This document shows, piece by piece, positions 53,863 to 63,695 of a stretch of 64,000 nucleotides of DNA. Position 1 is the first letter of the stretch, and each line of letters begins with the position of its first letter. Below the pieces are notes generated by a model. That model did not search any database and was not told the origin of the DNA. It worked only from the letters and a program-made list of their open reading frames with translations. Origin of the DNA: Brachionus rotundiformis (lineage: Eukaryota; Rotifera; Eurotatoria; Ploima; Brachionidae); the NCBI GenBank assembly GCA_016802295.1, contig JAESIW010000210.1, positions 1 to 64,000 of the forward strand, given 5' to 3'. Position numbers and translations under genes: made by a program.

Positions 53863-56082
53863 ATGTCTAATAAAATTAACCACAATTTAATTATAAACGG
53901 AATGCATTGTGCGGCTTGCAGTAGTGCTGTAGAGCGTGCCGTTAAAAAATTAGATAACGTGCAAGATGTTAGCGTTAATTTACTTACTAAAAAAGCCGTA
54001 GTAGTTGGCAATGCAAAATTAAACATTGCACATGTAAAACAAGCAATTATTAAAGCAGGTTTTGAAGTTGTAGATGCTAATGTTAATATGCAACAAGTTA
54101 ACCAAAGCAATAAGTATACAGTTATTTCTGCTTTATTTTTTGCCACCATTTTAATGTATATAGGTATGGCTTTTGTGCATGCTTGGCCTTTGCCTAATAT
54201 TTTTAGTAAAAATACACAAAACTATCAGTTTTATGCTAGTATTCAGTTGCCGTTGTCTATTATTGTAATGATTATTTGCAATAAATTTTATGTTAATGGT
54301 TTTAAAAACTTGGTGTTGTTATCGCCCAATATGGATAGTTTAATTAGCATAGGTACTATGTCTGCATTTTTATACAGTTGCTATAACCTATATATTGGTA
54401 TTACCAAAAACGATTTTTTAATACTGCAAGATTTATACTTTACCAGCGTAGGCGTTATTTTAGGTTTAGTTACTTTAGGTAAATATATAGAAGACAAAGG
54501 CAAGCGTGGGGCTTCTAGTGCGTTGCAAAAGTTATCTCAATTGGTTCCTTTTAAAGCTATAGTATTGCAAAACAACAACCAAGTAGAAATTGATACCGCT
54601 AATTTACAAATAGGCGATGTAGTATTAGTTAAGCCAGGTAGCGTAGTGCCAGTAGATGGTATATTGCTAAGTGATAACGCTTTGTTAAACGAAAGCTTAC
54701 TTACTGGCGAAAGTTTACCTGTAGAAAAAAATAAAAACGATGAAGTAATTGCGGGTTCGTTTAACAGTAGCAACGCCTTTACTTTTAGCGTAACCAAACT
54801 GCAACACAATACCTTTATTGCTAAATTAATACAGCTAGTAGAAACCGCACAATTACAAAAACCCAACATTGTTAAATTAGCAGACAATATTACTAAAATA
54901 TTTGTGCCTACTGTTATTGCTATTGCCACACTAAGCTTTATAATATGGATGCTAGTAGGGGCAGAATTAGGCTTTGCTTTAAAAATTTTTGTAGCAATAC
55001 TAGTTATAGCCTGCCCCTGTGCTTTAGGGTTGGCTACGCCTAGTGCTATTATGGTGGCAACATCGGTAGCGGCAAGCAAAGGCGTGGTTATTAAAGGCGG
55101 TTTAGTGTTAGAGGCTTTAAGCAAAATTAATGTTATAGCCCTAGATAAAACCGGCACTATTACAAAAGGTATGCCTACGGTTAGTAGCATAATTACCGCA
55201 AATAATTGTAGTGCTAACTTGCTTATAGAAATTACCGCTAGTTTAGAAAGTTTAAGTAATCATCCTATAGCACATGCAATTGTAGAATACGCCAAAGCCA
55301 ATAATATTGCCTATAATAATGCTACTAATTTTGTTAATTATTCTGGCAAAGGTTTAACCGCCACTTACAACAATAAAACCGCTATAATTGGTAAAAAATT
55401 AATTATAGAAAATAATATACCAATACCAAGCAATTTACTAAACACCCAACAAGAACTAACCAAGCAAGGTAAAATTGTGGTATTTGTGGCTTATAATAAC
55501 AGTGTAATAGGTTTAATTAGCATTGCAGATGATATTAAAGATAGCAGTGTTACCGCATTTAAAGGTTTTAACCTACTTAATTTAAAAACCGTAATGCTAA
55601 CGGGCGATAACTACAATACCGCTAATTACATTGCATCTAAGGTTGGGGTAAAAAGCTTTATAGCCAATATGTTGCCTGCAGATAAAACCCAAGCAATAGA
55701 AAACTACCAAACCAATGGGCAATCTGTAGCAATGGTAGGAGACGGCATTAACGACGCCGCCGCACTATCTAAAGCCAACGTAGGCATAGCCATTGGCAGT
55801 GGTGCAGATATAGCCATAGAAAGTGCCGATGTGGTTTTGGTTAATAATAATTTGTTAGATGTATTTTATTTAGTAAACCTAAGCAAGCTAACCTTTAAAA
55901 CTATTAAGCAAAATTTACTATGGGCGTTTTTGTATAATATAATTGGTATTCCTATTGCAGCAGGGGCTTTGTATTATTTTACAGAATGGACCCTAAGCCC
56001 TATATTTGCATCTTTTGCTATGTCGGCTAGTTCTATAAGTGTGCTGCTAAACGCTTTTAAGCTTAAATACTACTTAAGCTAA
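53863..56082 (+). CDS. copA: copper-exporting P-type ATPase
   Basis: A 739-residue P1B-1 pump that removes Cu(I) across the inner membrane. One N-terminal HMA domain carries MHCAAC (C16, C19). The transmembrane metal motif is CPC (384-386) in ACPCALGLATPSA, the phosphorylated aspartate is D428 in DKTGTITKG, and the hinge is VGDGINDAAALS. The A-domain LLTGESLPVEK motif is present. The C-terminal helix shows SASSISVLLNAFKLK, the P1B-1 M8 signature. It overlaps rsmE by nine bases at the 3' ends. Confidence 0.96.
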   Translation: MSNKINHNLIINGMHCAACSSAVERAVKKLDNVQDVSVNLLTKKAVVVGNAKLNIAHVKQAIIKAGFEVVDANVNMQQVNQSNKYTVISALFFATILMYIGMAFVHAWPLPNIFSKNTQNYQFYASIQLPLSIIVMIICNKFYVNGFKNLVLLSPNMDSLISIGTMSAFLYSCYNLYIGITKNDFLILQDLYFTSVGVILGLVTLGKYIEDKGKRGASSALQKLSQLVPFKAIVLQNNNQVEIDTANLQIGDVVLVKPGSVVPVDGILLSDNALLNESLLTGESLPVEKNKNDEVIAGSFNSSNAFTFSVTKLQHNTFIAKLIQLVETAQLQKPNIVKLADNITKIFVPTVIAIATLSFIIWMLVGAELGFALKIFVAILVIACPCALGLATPSAIMVATSVAASKGVVIKGGLVLEALSKINVIALDKTGTITKGMPTVSSIITANNCSANLLIEITASLESLSNHPIAHAIVEYAKANNIAYNNATNFVNYSGKGLTATYNNKTAIIGKKLIIENNIPIPSNLLNTQQELTKQGKIVVFVAYNNSVIGLISIADDIKDSSVTAFKGFNLLNLKTVMLTGDNYNTANYIASKVGVKSFIANMLPADKTQAIENYQTNGQSVAMVGDGINDAAALSKANVGIAIGSGADIAIESADVVLVNNNLLDVFYLVNLSKLTFKTIKQNLLWAFLYNIIGIPIAAGALYYFTEWTLSPIFASFAMSASSISVLLNAFKLKYYLS

Positions 56083-56799
56083 ATTGCCAATTAAGTTTTG
56101 CAAAGTTACTACCGCTGCCACCGCCGCAGTTTCGGCTTTTAGTACATTGGTTTTTAAATATACTTTAGTTACATTGGGGCTATTGCTTAGTAGTTGTTTT
56201 TCTGCTGGGCTAAAGCCACCTTCTGGCCCTATAATAATATTATAGTTTTGGTTGGGGATTATTTGTAGATTTGCTAGGTTTTCTCCTGTTAAATCTTCGT
56301 TTAACCAAAGTATGTTGTTGTGGTTGTTTATAAAATTAGTTAATAATACTGCCGGTAGCACATTGGGTATATCTAAGCGTTTGCACTGCTGTGTGGCGTT
56401 AACAATTTTTGCAGTTATTTTGCTGGGGTTTAGCGGTTTATTTACCGTATGTTGGGTTATAACGTTGCATAGGGTGCTTATACCTAATTCTGTGGTTTTT
56501 TCTAGTAAAAAGCTAGTGGATTCTTGCTTTAATGGAGCATAAAACAAACCTAGCGTAACCAAAGGAGCAATATAACTTTGTATTAATTGTTGCTTTTGGG
56601 CTATTATTTTAGTTTTGCTAATTTGGGTTATTGTATATAGCCATTCGCCATTGGTGTTAAACAATGTTATGTTGTTGTTTATTTGTGCTTTAATAACTTT
56701 TAGTAAATGATGATGTACAGTTTCGGGTACTTGTACCGTATTACTAAAGTTAAATTGCAAATTAACGTGGTATCTAGATTTTATTTTATAGCTAGCCAT
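56074..56799 (-). CDS. rsmE: 16S rRNA (uracil-1498-N3) methyltransferase
   Basis: A 241-residue SPOUT (trefoil-knot) methyltransferase. An N-terminal PUA-like domain precedes the knot motif IIGPEGGFSPAEKQLL and the C-terminal VYLKTNVLKAETAAVAAV block, which binds SAM. It is typical in length and is divergent from ubiA. Confidence 0.95.
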   Translation of the reverse strand: MASYKIKSRYHVNLQFNFSNTVQVPETVHHHLLKVIKAQINNNITLFNTNGEWLYTITQISKTKIIAQKQQLIQSYIAPLVTLGLFYAPLKQESTSFLLEKTTELGISTLCNVITQHTVNKPLNPSKITAKIVNATQQCKRLDIPNVLPAVLLTNFINNHNNILWLNEDLTGENLANLQIIPNQNYNIIIGPEGGFSPAEKQLLSNSPNVTKVYLKTNVLKAETAAVAAVVTLQNLIGNLA

Positions 56800-56854
56800 A
56801 ATTTTTGATATATAATTAATTTAAATAATAATTTTATAAACCACGGTTACTATA

Positions 56855-57736
56855 ATGCTATACAAATTACAGCAATACTACTTACTATTACGCCTAAATA
56901 CTGTTAACCGAGTAGGCTTATTATTAATACCTACCCTAATATCTTTAGAACTAAACCGCTACATTTATAATATAAAGTTTACCACAACTATAGCAATGTA
57001 CTATATAGTTTTTGTTGTTGGTGCGGTTTTAATGAGATCTTTTGGGTGTATTATTAACGATTATTTTGATAAAAACCTAGACAAACAAGTTGCCAGAACC
57101 AAAACCAGACCCCTAGCCCTAGGTAGTGTTACTACCGCACAAGCTTTTATATTGCTAGTAATTATAGGGTTAATAAGTTTGTGGTTATTGCTTAAATTAC
57201 CAAAAAGTGCTATTGTAGTTGGGTTGTTATCTTTAGTGGTGGTGGTGGTTTATCCGTTATCTAAAAGATTTTTTTATATTCCGCAATTAATTTTAGGCCT
57301 AGCATTTAATTGGGGCGTGCTAGTAAGTGCAGTTTTGTTTAGCCATTATATTAACGCACTAAGTTGGTGGCTTTTTGTGGCTTTTGTTGTAAATACTGTA
57401 ATTTACGATACCATATACGCCTACCAAGATTACGCCGATGATGTTAAATTAAATGTATATTCGTTTACTAAAATACTAAAAAATAACTTTAAACCACTGT
57501 TTGTGGCGTTGTATGTGGTAATGTTTGCCATATTAGTATACATAGCTTTTAGTGTAAGTATAAATTATAAATACATTTTTGCGTTGGGTATTGCAACTAT
57601 GTATATGATTTATTTACTAATAATTTTAAATGTTAATAATTTACAGATGTGCTATAATTTTTTTAAAGCAAATGTTGGGTATCAATTTGTTATTTTTGGT
57701 ATATTTTTTATACATAACTTGCAATTAATAGGTTAA
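56855..57736 (+). CDS. ubiA: 4-hydroxybenzoate polyprenyltransferase
   Basis: A 293-residue intramembrane prenyltransferase for ubiquinone. About eight or nine helices are visible. The first Asp motif is CIINDYFDKNLD (NDxxD), followed by ARTKTRPLALG; the second is DTIYAYQDYADD. It attaches a polyprenyl chain to 4-hydroxybenzoate. ubiD follows after three bases, so they form an operon. Confidence 0.95.
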   Translation: MLYKLQQYYLLLRLNTVNRVGLLLIPTLISLELNRYIYNIKFTTTIAMYYIVFVVGAVLMRSFGCIINDYFDKNLDKQVARTKTRPLALGSVTTAQAFILLVIIGLISLWLLLKLPKSAIVVGLLSLVVVVVYPLSKRFFYIPQLILGLAFNWGVLVSAVLFSHYINALSWWLFVAFVVNTVIYDTIYAYQDYADDVKLNVYSFTKILKNNFKPLFVALYVVMFAILVYIAFSVSINYKYIFALGIATMYMIYLLIILNVNNLQMCYNFFKANVGYQFVIFGIFFIHNLQLIG

Positions 57737-57739
57737 ACC

Positions 57740-59239
57740 ATGCAAACTTTACAAAGTTTTTTACAAATGCTACAGCAAAAGCAAATGCTAATTACAACTA
57801 ATGTTAAAATTAGCACTAATTTACAATTAACCGAAATTGCTAATCAATTAATAGCCAAGCAGGGCCCTGCAATGTTGTGTACCAATATAGTTAACCAAAA
57901 CAACATTAACATACCAATACCAGCGTTAATAAATTTGTTTGGCACCAAGCAACGCATAGCTCTAGGGCTTGGTATACAAACTAACGAATTTACCAAACTA
58001 GGGCAAGAACTAGCCTTTTTGCGTAATCCTACGCCACCAAAAAATTTTAAAGATGCCTTAAATTATTTGCCTATAATAAAAAAAGTTTTAAAAATGTCGC
58101 CTAATATAATATCTGGTGGGGCGTATAGTCAGCAACAAGTATTTACAAACGAACAAGTAAATTTAGATGATTTACCAATACAAACCTGTTGGCCTAACGA
58201 ACCCGCCCCGCTAGTTACATGGGGCGTAGTAATAACCAAAGGGCCAACCAAAAATACTAAAGCAGAAGAAAGTATAGACGACTATAACATGGGTATTTAC
58301 CGCATGCAAAAGCTTGGTAAAAATAGCCTAATTATGCGTTGGCTAGCACACAGAGGCGGTGCCCAACAATTTAAGCGTTGGCAACAAGCCAACCCTAATG
58401 TAGATATGCCGGTTTGTGTGGCTATTGGTTTGCCTGCTAATGTTTTGCTAGCAGGGGTTTTGCCTTTGCCTGAAAATGTATCTGAATACAAGTTTGCAGG
58501 TTTGCTAGCCAACAAAAAAGTAGATTTAGTTAAAGCCAAAACCAACGATTTACTAGTACCTGCCAATGCAGAAATTATTTTAGAAGGCGTTATAAAAGCT
58601 AGCCAAACCGCTAAAGAAGGCCCCTATGGCGACCATACTGGTTATTATAACGAAGTAGATGAGTTTCCGGTGTTTAAAGTAAATGCTATTACCATGGCAA
58701 AAAAGCCCGTTTATTTAACCACCCATACTGGCAGACCAATGGACGAACCCGCAGTGCTGGGCGAGGCTTTAAACGATGTATTAGTGCCTTTGCTTAAAGC
58801 ACAGTTTCCGGAGATTGTGGATTTTTATTTGCATCCGCATGGGTGTTCGTATCGTATTGCGTTTGTTAGTATTAACAAAAGTTACGCAGGGCATGCAAAA
58901 CGCATTATGTTTGGCGTGTGGAGTTTTTTACGCCAATTTATGTATACTAAGTTTGTGTATGTGTTTAACCACAACATAAATATTAGAGACATTAACGATG
59001 TTTTATGGGCGTTATCTACCAATGTAGACCCCGCCAGAGACACGGTTTTAATTGAAAACACGCCTATAGATTATTTAGATTTTGCATCGCCACATAGTGG
59101 GTTGGGCAGTAAAATGGGCATAGACGCCACCGCAAAAATACCGCCAGAAACCAACCGAGAATGGGGCAGAGAATTGCATATGGACGCCAAAACCAAACAA
59201 GAAGTAGAAGACCTGCTAAACCAAATTTTTAAGGGTTAG
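57740..59239 (+). CDS. ubiD: UbiD 3-polyprenyl-4-hydroxybenzoate decarboxylase
   Basis: A 499-residue prenylated-FMN decarboxylase that acts after UbiA in ubiquinone synthesis. Visible are the cofactor-binding MGIYRMQKLGKNSLIMRWLAHRG region, the LAGVLPLPENVSEYKFAGLL stretch, and the EGPYGDHTGYYNEVDEF active-site block with the E-R-E-type acidic residues. The protein needs UbiX, which is not in this window. Its 3' end overlaps the convergent gene by 11 bases. The stop is TAG. Confidence 0.96.
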   Translation: MQTLQSFLQMLQQKQMLITTNVKISTNLQLTEIANQLIAKQGPAMLCTNIVNQNNINIPIPALINLFGTKQRIALGLGIQTNEFTKLGQELAFLRNPTPPKNFKDALNYLPIIKKVLKMSPNIISGGAYSQQQVFTNEQVNLDDLPIQTCWPNEPAPLVTWGVVITKGPTKNTKAEESIDDYNMGIYRMQKLGKNSLIMRWLAHRGGAQQFKRWQQANPNVDMPVCVAIGLPANVLLAGVLPLPENVSEYKFAGLLANKKVDLVKAKTNDLLVPANAEIILEGVIKASQTAKEGPYGDHTGYYNEVDEFPVFKVNAITMAKKPVYLTTHTGRPMDEPAVLGEALNDVLVPLLKAQFPEIVDFYLHPHGCSYRIAFVSINKSYAGHAKRIMFGVWSFLRQFMYTKFVYVFNHNINIRDINDVLWALSTNVDPARDTVLIENTPIDYLDFASPHSGLGSKMGIDATAKIPPETNREWGRELHMDAKTKQEVEDLLNQIFKG

Positions 59240-60524
59240 TTTTACTATTGGGGTTAACTATTTCTTTTATATCTTTTATATCTTGTAGGCTTAGCTTGTT
59301 TTTAGATTTGTTTTTACTAATATCTGTAGGTGTTAGGTATATTTTTAGTAAATCATTTTTAGTATCATCGTTTAGTTTGTTGTATACACTATTTTCGCTT
59401 GTATTATCATCTACTAGTAAAAGGTATTTTACAGCCAAATCTTTGTAATAACGGCTTAGGTTACTAGCAGTTACCGAGCGTTGTAATAAAAAATACGCCA
59501 CAACAGCCAATGGTATATTAATTGGCAATACTTTATAAAAATTGGTTAAGTTTGTTGTTTGTGTAGCGTTGCTTGTTGGTGTAACGAAAATTGCAAAAAA
59601 ATCTATTGCCATAATTAACGCTAAGGCAAGTAAGCCAAAACCAAAATACCAAAAATTATATTTTTTATAAGCTATAGATTCTGTATAAAATTTTGTTTCT
59701 TGTAGTTTGTTTTTTACTTCTGCTTCTGCTTGTGCTACTTTTGCTTCTGCTTGGTGTCTTATATAATCATTATTTATCTTATCAAGCTTATGCTTATAGT
59801 CTGTTATATCCCAAAAAATACTTCCTATTACTGTTGGTATATTAGTGTTTTCTTTTATATTCTTTTTTCTTACTCTATGTTTACCGTGTATACATAAATC
59901 ATAAAAATTTAATATTGATTTTGCTATAGAGTTTATTGTATTTTGTATTATTTGAATATCATTATTACTGCTAATATACGCAATCCCAACGTTAACATAT
60001 TTATCTTTATCTATTTCAGTAACTCTAATGTCTTTTATATATTTGTTTAATATATTAATAGATTTGTCTAAACTATTTAGTATATCCTTTAAGTCTTCAT
60101 TGTTTGCTCGGGTGATCTGCTCCAACCCTAACTCTTCATGCAAAAGACTTAACTGACCTCCCTTTACTTGAACTATTCTTTCGCGTAATTCTTTAATCTC
60201 TGCAAAATTAATGTCTGCAAAATTAATGTCTACATAAAAATCGTATACTAATTTTAATAACCTTAATAAATGCGGTGGCGATGATTGGTATGGATTAAAC
60301 GCGTTAATGTCTTTTAAAGGTAAAGATAAACAATCTAACCAATGCGTGCTGTATTTAATAGGCTGTGTTGTATAAGCTAGTTTGTTTATTGTAAATAGTT
60401 GTTGTAACGCACGTAATACGTTTTTTGTTTCTGGGTCTTTGATATTAAAAGGATCATTATTAGTAGTAAATGAGCTATTCTGTATTTCTATTTTATCTTT
60501 ATCTATTATATCTTTTTGTGCCAT
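59229..60524 (-). CDS. two-helix membrane protein with coiled-coil, unknown
   Basis: A 431-residue protein I do not recognise. It is hydrophilic to about residue 285 with a coiled-coil tract (about 245-285, KVAQAEAEVKNKLQE), then two membrane helices (about 291-313 and 332-348) with a short Thr/Asn loop, and a C-terminal charged domain of about 80 residues. Both ends therefore lie on the same side, probably cytoplasmic. A tandem DINFA DINFA repeat is near residue 100. It follows a dCMP deaminase by 13 bases and that follows a lipoprotein gene by 21, so it is the last of a three-gene operon. Function cannot be inferred. Confidence 0.7.
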   Translation of the reverse strand: MAQKDIIDKDKIEIQNSSFTTNNDPFNIKDPETKNVLRALQQLFTINKLAYTTQPIKYSTHWLDCLSLPLKDINAFNPYQSSPPHLLRLLKLVYDFYVDINFADINFAEIKELRERIVQVKGGQLSLLHEELGLEQITRANNEDLKDILNSLDKSINILNKYIKDIRVTEIDKDKYVNVGIAYISSNNDIQIIQNTINSIAKSILNFYDLCIHGKHRVRKKNIKENTNIPTVIGSIFWDITDYKHKLDKINNDYIRHQAEAKVAQAEAEVKNKLQETKFYTESIAYKKYNFWYFGFGLLALALIMAIDFFAIFVTPTSNATQTTNLTNFYKVLPINIPLAVVAYFLLQRSVTASNLSRYYKDLAVKYLLLVDDNTSENSVYNKLNDDTKNDLLKIYLTPTDISKNKSKNKLSLQDIKDIKEIVNPNSKTNP

Positions 60525-60537
60525 AACTTGTTGCCTT

Positions 60538-61005
60538 TTAGTAAGTAGGGGGAGTTGGATTTTTTATTATTAGTTGTATGTTTAGCTGGTTAAACAGGGC
60601 TTTGGTGCTTTGGCTGGCTTGGTAATCTGCTTGGGCTACCACTTTGGTTATACCAACCGCCGCTATGCTATTAGCACAATTTATACACGGCACCATACTA
60701 CAATACATGGTTGCTTGGTTTATTGCTACCCCATATTTGGCGGCGTATAGTATTGCGTTGGCTTCGGCATGTATGGTGCGTTGGCAGTGTTGTTTTTGCG
60801 TGCCGTCTTGGTATATTACGGTGCGTAATAAATGCCCTGCACTGTAGCAATCTGGCAAACCTGCAGGGGCACCAACGTAACCTGTACTTAGTATGCGGTT
60901 ATCTTTTACTATTACTGCACCGCTTTGGCCACGGTTGCATCCGGCTCTGGTTGCCACGGCCTGCACTATGTTTAAAAAATAATCATCCCAATTTGGTTTG
61001 CCCAT
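60538..61005 (-). CDS. deoxycytidylate (dCMP) deaminase
   Basis: A 155-residue zinc deaminase that makes dUMP from dCMP for thymidylate synthesis. The zinc site is H79-A80-E81 in IHAEANAIL and C107/C110 in PCINC; the sequence also has the ComEB/dCMP features GYVGAPAGLPDC and CQRTIHAE. Length suits the family. The gene is second in a minus-strand operon with a lipoprotein and the two-TM protein. Confidence 0.93.
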   Translation of the reverse strand: MGKPNWDDYFLNIVQAVATRAGCNRGQSGAVIVKDNRILSTGYVGAPAGLPDCYSAGHLLRTVIYQDGTQKQHCQRTIHAEANAILYAAKYGVAINQATMYCSMVPCINCANSIAAVGITKVVAQADYQASQSTKALFNQLNIQLIIKNPTPPTY

Positions 61006-61026
61006 TGTATTACTACCTTGTTTAAA

Positions 61027-61620
61027 TTAATATTGTTGGTTTATTTGTATTCCGCTTAGTAGTTCTATATTATTGTAATCTGCTAAGGCAAATACACTGT
61101 TTATTTTTATAGCTTGGCTACTAACATTTACACTGCCTTGCTTTGGCAACTTTATATTAATACTTAAATTTTGCTGGCTTATAATACTATTGCTTGCCCT
61201 GTTGTTTAATACCACAAAAAACGGTATTGTTACTGTAGTGCTAGCTAAATTGCTTGTATTTGCCAACTTTGTTACTTTAAATTTAATTTTAAAGTTACTT
61301 TGTAGGTAAATGTTTGGTTTGTAGTCTCTTAAAATTGCAGTTTGTTTAGCTTCTTGCGTAGTGTTTTTACTGCTAAAAAGTAGTTCATCGGTTTGCCATT
61401 TACAAGCACCACTACTACCATACATTTCTATTAAATATACTGGCTTGTTGGTAGAATCTTTTATATAAATTTTGTTTATATCTTTAATTTCTAGTGGCTT
61501 TAAGCATGGTAAATATTCGGTATTTTTTTTAAGCTTAAAGGTGTAATCTTGTATTGTTACTGTTTTAGCACACGCCGCTAAAAAAACCACCATTGTTATT
61601 AATATTGTTTTGTTAAGCAT
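61027..61620 (-). CDS. lipoprotein of unknown function
   Basis: A 197-residue protein with a lipobox VVFLAAC (C17). The mature part is beta-rich, with two further cysteines (near residues 39 and 74: LPCLK and SSGACKW) that could pair, and tracts like FKIKFKVTKL and SINIKLPKQG. It resembles conserved alphaproteobacterial periplasmic lipoproteins only in layout; I cannot name the family. It heads the operon lipoprotein-dCMP deaminase-two-TM protein. Confidence 0.75.
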   Translation of the reverse strand: MLNKTILITMVVFLAACAKTVTIQDYTFKLKKNTEYLPCLKPLEIKDINKIYIKDSTNKPVYLIEMYGSSGACKWQTDELLFSSKNTTQEAKQTAILRDYKPNIYLQSNFKIKFKVTKLANTSNLASTTVTIPFFVVLNNRASNSIISQQNLSINIKLPKQGSVNVSSQAIKINSVFALADYNNIELLSGIQINQQY

Positions 61621-61690
61621 TTTGTAAACCTTGTGTTATAATATATCTATTTATATTTAAAAATTATACATTAATTTATTATTTTAAACA

Positions 61691-62164
61691 ATGCAAAACC
61701 CAAATATTACCATTTATACAGACGGAGCCTGCAGTAACAACCCCGGTGCGGGAGGTATTGGCGCTGTGTTAATTTATAACCAAATTATTAAAGAAATTAG
61801 CGGTTTTGTGCCTTATACTACCAATAATCAAATGGAGCTACTAGCCTTAATTGTGGCTTTAGATAGCCTTAAAAAACCCTGCAATATACAACTTTTTTTA
61901 GATAGCAACTACGTTAAAGACGGCATTACTAAATGGATTTTAACTTGGAAAAAAAATAATTGGAAAAACAGCCAAAAACAACCAGTTAAAAATATTAAAC
62001 TATGGCAACACTTAGATACTTTAACCGCAAAACACAACATTACTTATAATTGGGTAAAAGGGCACAGTGGTAACAAATACAACGAAATTGTAGATAACTT
62101 AGCCACGCAATCGGTAAAAAACCAGCAACCTTTATTGCAAAATTATTTGCATTTGCTAAGTTAA
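61691..62164 (+). CDS. rnhA: ribonuclease HI
   Basis: A 157-residue endonuclease that cuts RNA in RNA-DNA hybrids. The four acidic ligands are in place: D11 (YTDGACSNNPGAGG), E49 (NNQMELLALIVAL), D71 (DSNYVKDGI) and D135 (NEIVDNLA), with the flexible histidine H125 in WVKGHSGN. The basic handle region (WKKNNWKNSQKQPVKN) is present. Its ATG lacks a clear ribosome site. Confidence 0.96.
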   Translation: MQNPNITIYTDGACSNNPGAGGIGAVLIYNQIIKEISGFVPYTTNNQMELLALIVALDSLKKPCNIQLFLDSNYVKDGITKWILTWKKNNWKNSQKQPVKNIKLWQHLDTLTAKHNITYNWVKGHSGNKYNEIVDNLATQSVKNQQPLLQNYLHLLS

Positions 62165-62188
62165 TAAAATTTTATTGTGTTTTTGTAC

Positions 62189-62217
62189 TTGCTATTAATA
62201 AATTTAATAACTATATT
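62189..62217 (+). promoter_or_regulatory. promoter of yqgE
   Basis: TTGCTA (62189-62194), 17 bases, TATATT (62212-62217), about 47 bases before the start. Confidence 0.45.
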
Positions 62218-62263
62218 ATATTATATATACATAAAATATTAATTTAATTAAAGATTAATTTTA

Positions 62264-62875
62264 ATGGCTAACGTACAAAAATTTACAGTAGATGGTTCTT
62301 TGGTGGGCAAATTTTTAGTTTCTACGCCTGCTATTGTAGATAATAGGTTTTATAAATCGGTAATTTTAATTACTCATCATACGGTTAATGGTTCTATGGG
62401 GGTGGTGTTAAATAAACCTTCGGCTCATACTTTTTTTCATATTTTAAAAAGCGTTAACCCAGATATTACCGCAGATAAACAAAAACTAGCAAATAATAAA
62501 ATAAATATTGTGCTAGGCGGGCCTTATAATTCTAATAATTTATTTGTGGTGCATAGTAACGATTATTTTGCAGAAGAAACTGTTAAGCTAAATTCGCACC
62601 TAAGCCTTACTAACCAACCAAAAGTTGTTACAGATGTTGCCACTGGCAATGGCCCTAGCAAATGCTTTATTGCAATTGGTTGTTGCAACTGGGAAGCCGG
62701 CCAACTAGAAGACGAACTGCTAGGAAACGACTGGGTTTTGTTTAACGATATTAACGAAAGCTTGTTTAATTACAGTGGTTTAGATATGGCTATTATGCAT
62801 TTTAATTTTAGTAAGTTTTTAGGAGTTAGCAATTACTCGTTATACTCTTTTAATAGTAATTATAAAATTAATTAA
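62264..62875 (+). CDS. yqgE: YqgE/AlgH-family (DUF179) protein
   Basis: A 203-residue protein with the family core: LVGKFLVSTPAIVDNRFYKSVILI, then the SMGVVLNKPS motif, the VLGGPYN block and the FIAIGCCNWEAGQLEDELLGNDW motif. The biochemical role is unknown in the family. In gammaproteobacteria it usually sits next to ruvX (yqgF), but here ruvX is 35 kb away. Confidence 0.93.
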   Translation: MANVQKFTVDGSLVGKFLVSTPAIVDNRFYKSVILITHHTVNGSMGVVLNKPSAHTFFHILKSVNPDITADKQKLANNKINIVLGGPYNSNNLFVVHSNDYFAEETVKLNSHLSLTNQPKVVTDVATGNGPSKCFIAIGCCNWEAGQLEDELLGNDWVLFNDINESLFNYSGLDMAIMHFNFSKFLGVSNYSLYSFNSNYKIN

Positions 62876-62981
62876 TTAATGTGTTGATTTATATTTATTT
62901 TATATTAAACTATATAGTATATAGTTGTTTATAGTGCATTTTTTGTGTATTATAATTTAAATTAATAATAAAGTTTTTAAA

Positions 62982-63695
62982 ATGAAAGTAAAATATCTTT
63001 TAATTGTTTTTTTTCTATCTTGCGGGTATTTATCGGCAAATATATTGTCGCCTTTAACTAAGTATTACGTGCAGTATAACGTTATGGTAAATGTTTACTC
63101 TGAATTTATAGACGATAGAAGAGGAACTGATGAGGACGGCAACCCTACAGAAAATATAGACACTTTTTCTACTAAGCAAAATTTTTTAATGCCACACGGC
63201 AATGTTGCTATTGGTATGGTTTTAAATAAATATTTAGAAACCGAAGTAGAACTTTCTAGCTATGCAGTACACTATACCGATGTAGTGCGTAATGCTAAAG
63301 TTGGCGATAAAGTTACTGCAAATAACGAAGAAAGCGTTATTAAAGCTAAAGATTCTGACTCTGCTTATTTACTAGTAGATTTTGCTTTAAACAACTGGCG
63401 TATAAATTATTTAACTTTAAAAAATTTAAAATCGTTTGTTAAGTTTGGTATTGGGGTTACATCGGTTAACCAACCACTACGTAACTTTGACGGCGGTAGA
63501 ACTCCTGCTTTTGGCTATATGGTAGGTGCTGGCGTAGATTACAAATTAAACGATTTATTTACTGCAGAATTTGGGGCAAAATATTTTGCTACACTACCTA
63601 AACGTTTAGAAACTTCTGCGGTGGGTGGGTCTTTTGTTAAAGGTACTTTCTCTCATTTTACCACTTACTTTGGGTTAAGATTATTTATTAACTAA
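62982..63695 (+). CDS. outer-membrane beta-barrel protein
   Basis: A 237-residue protein with a signal peptide (LLIVFFLSCGYLSA) and alternating beta strands: YYVQYNVMVNVYSEF, NVAIGMVLNKYLETEVELSS, SFVKFGIGVTSV, FGYMVGAGVDYKLNDLFTAEFGAKYF and the C-terminal HFTTYFGLRLFIN. The TAEFGAKYF strand resembles small OmpA-like or OmpW/surface-antigen barrels of Rickettsiales. A TATAAT box is at 62951-62956. No closer family is claimed. Confidence 0.7.
   Translation: MKVKYLLIVFFLSCGYLSANILSPLTKYYVQYNVMVNVYSEFIDDRRGTDEDGNPTENIDTFSTKQNFLMPHGNVAIGMVLNKYLETEVELSSYAVHYTDVVRNAKVGDKVTANNEESVIKAKDSDSAYLLVDFALNNWRINYLTLKNLKSFVKFGIGVTSVNQPLRNFDGGRTPAFGYMVGAGVDYKLNDLFTAEFGAKYFATLPKRLETSAVGGSFVKGTFSHFTTYFGLRLFIN

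Noticed and set aside
53863..54150. Antisense frame over the start of copA (53760-54149)
   Set aside because: Covers the conserved HMA domain of CopA and the end of copZ; no independent support.
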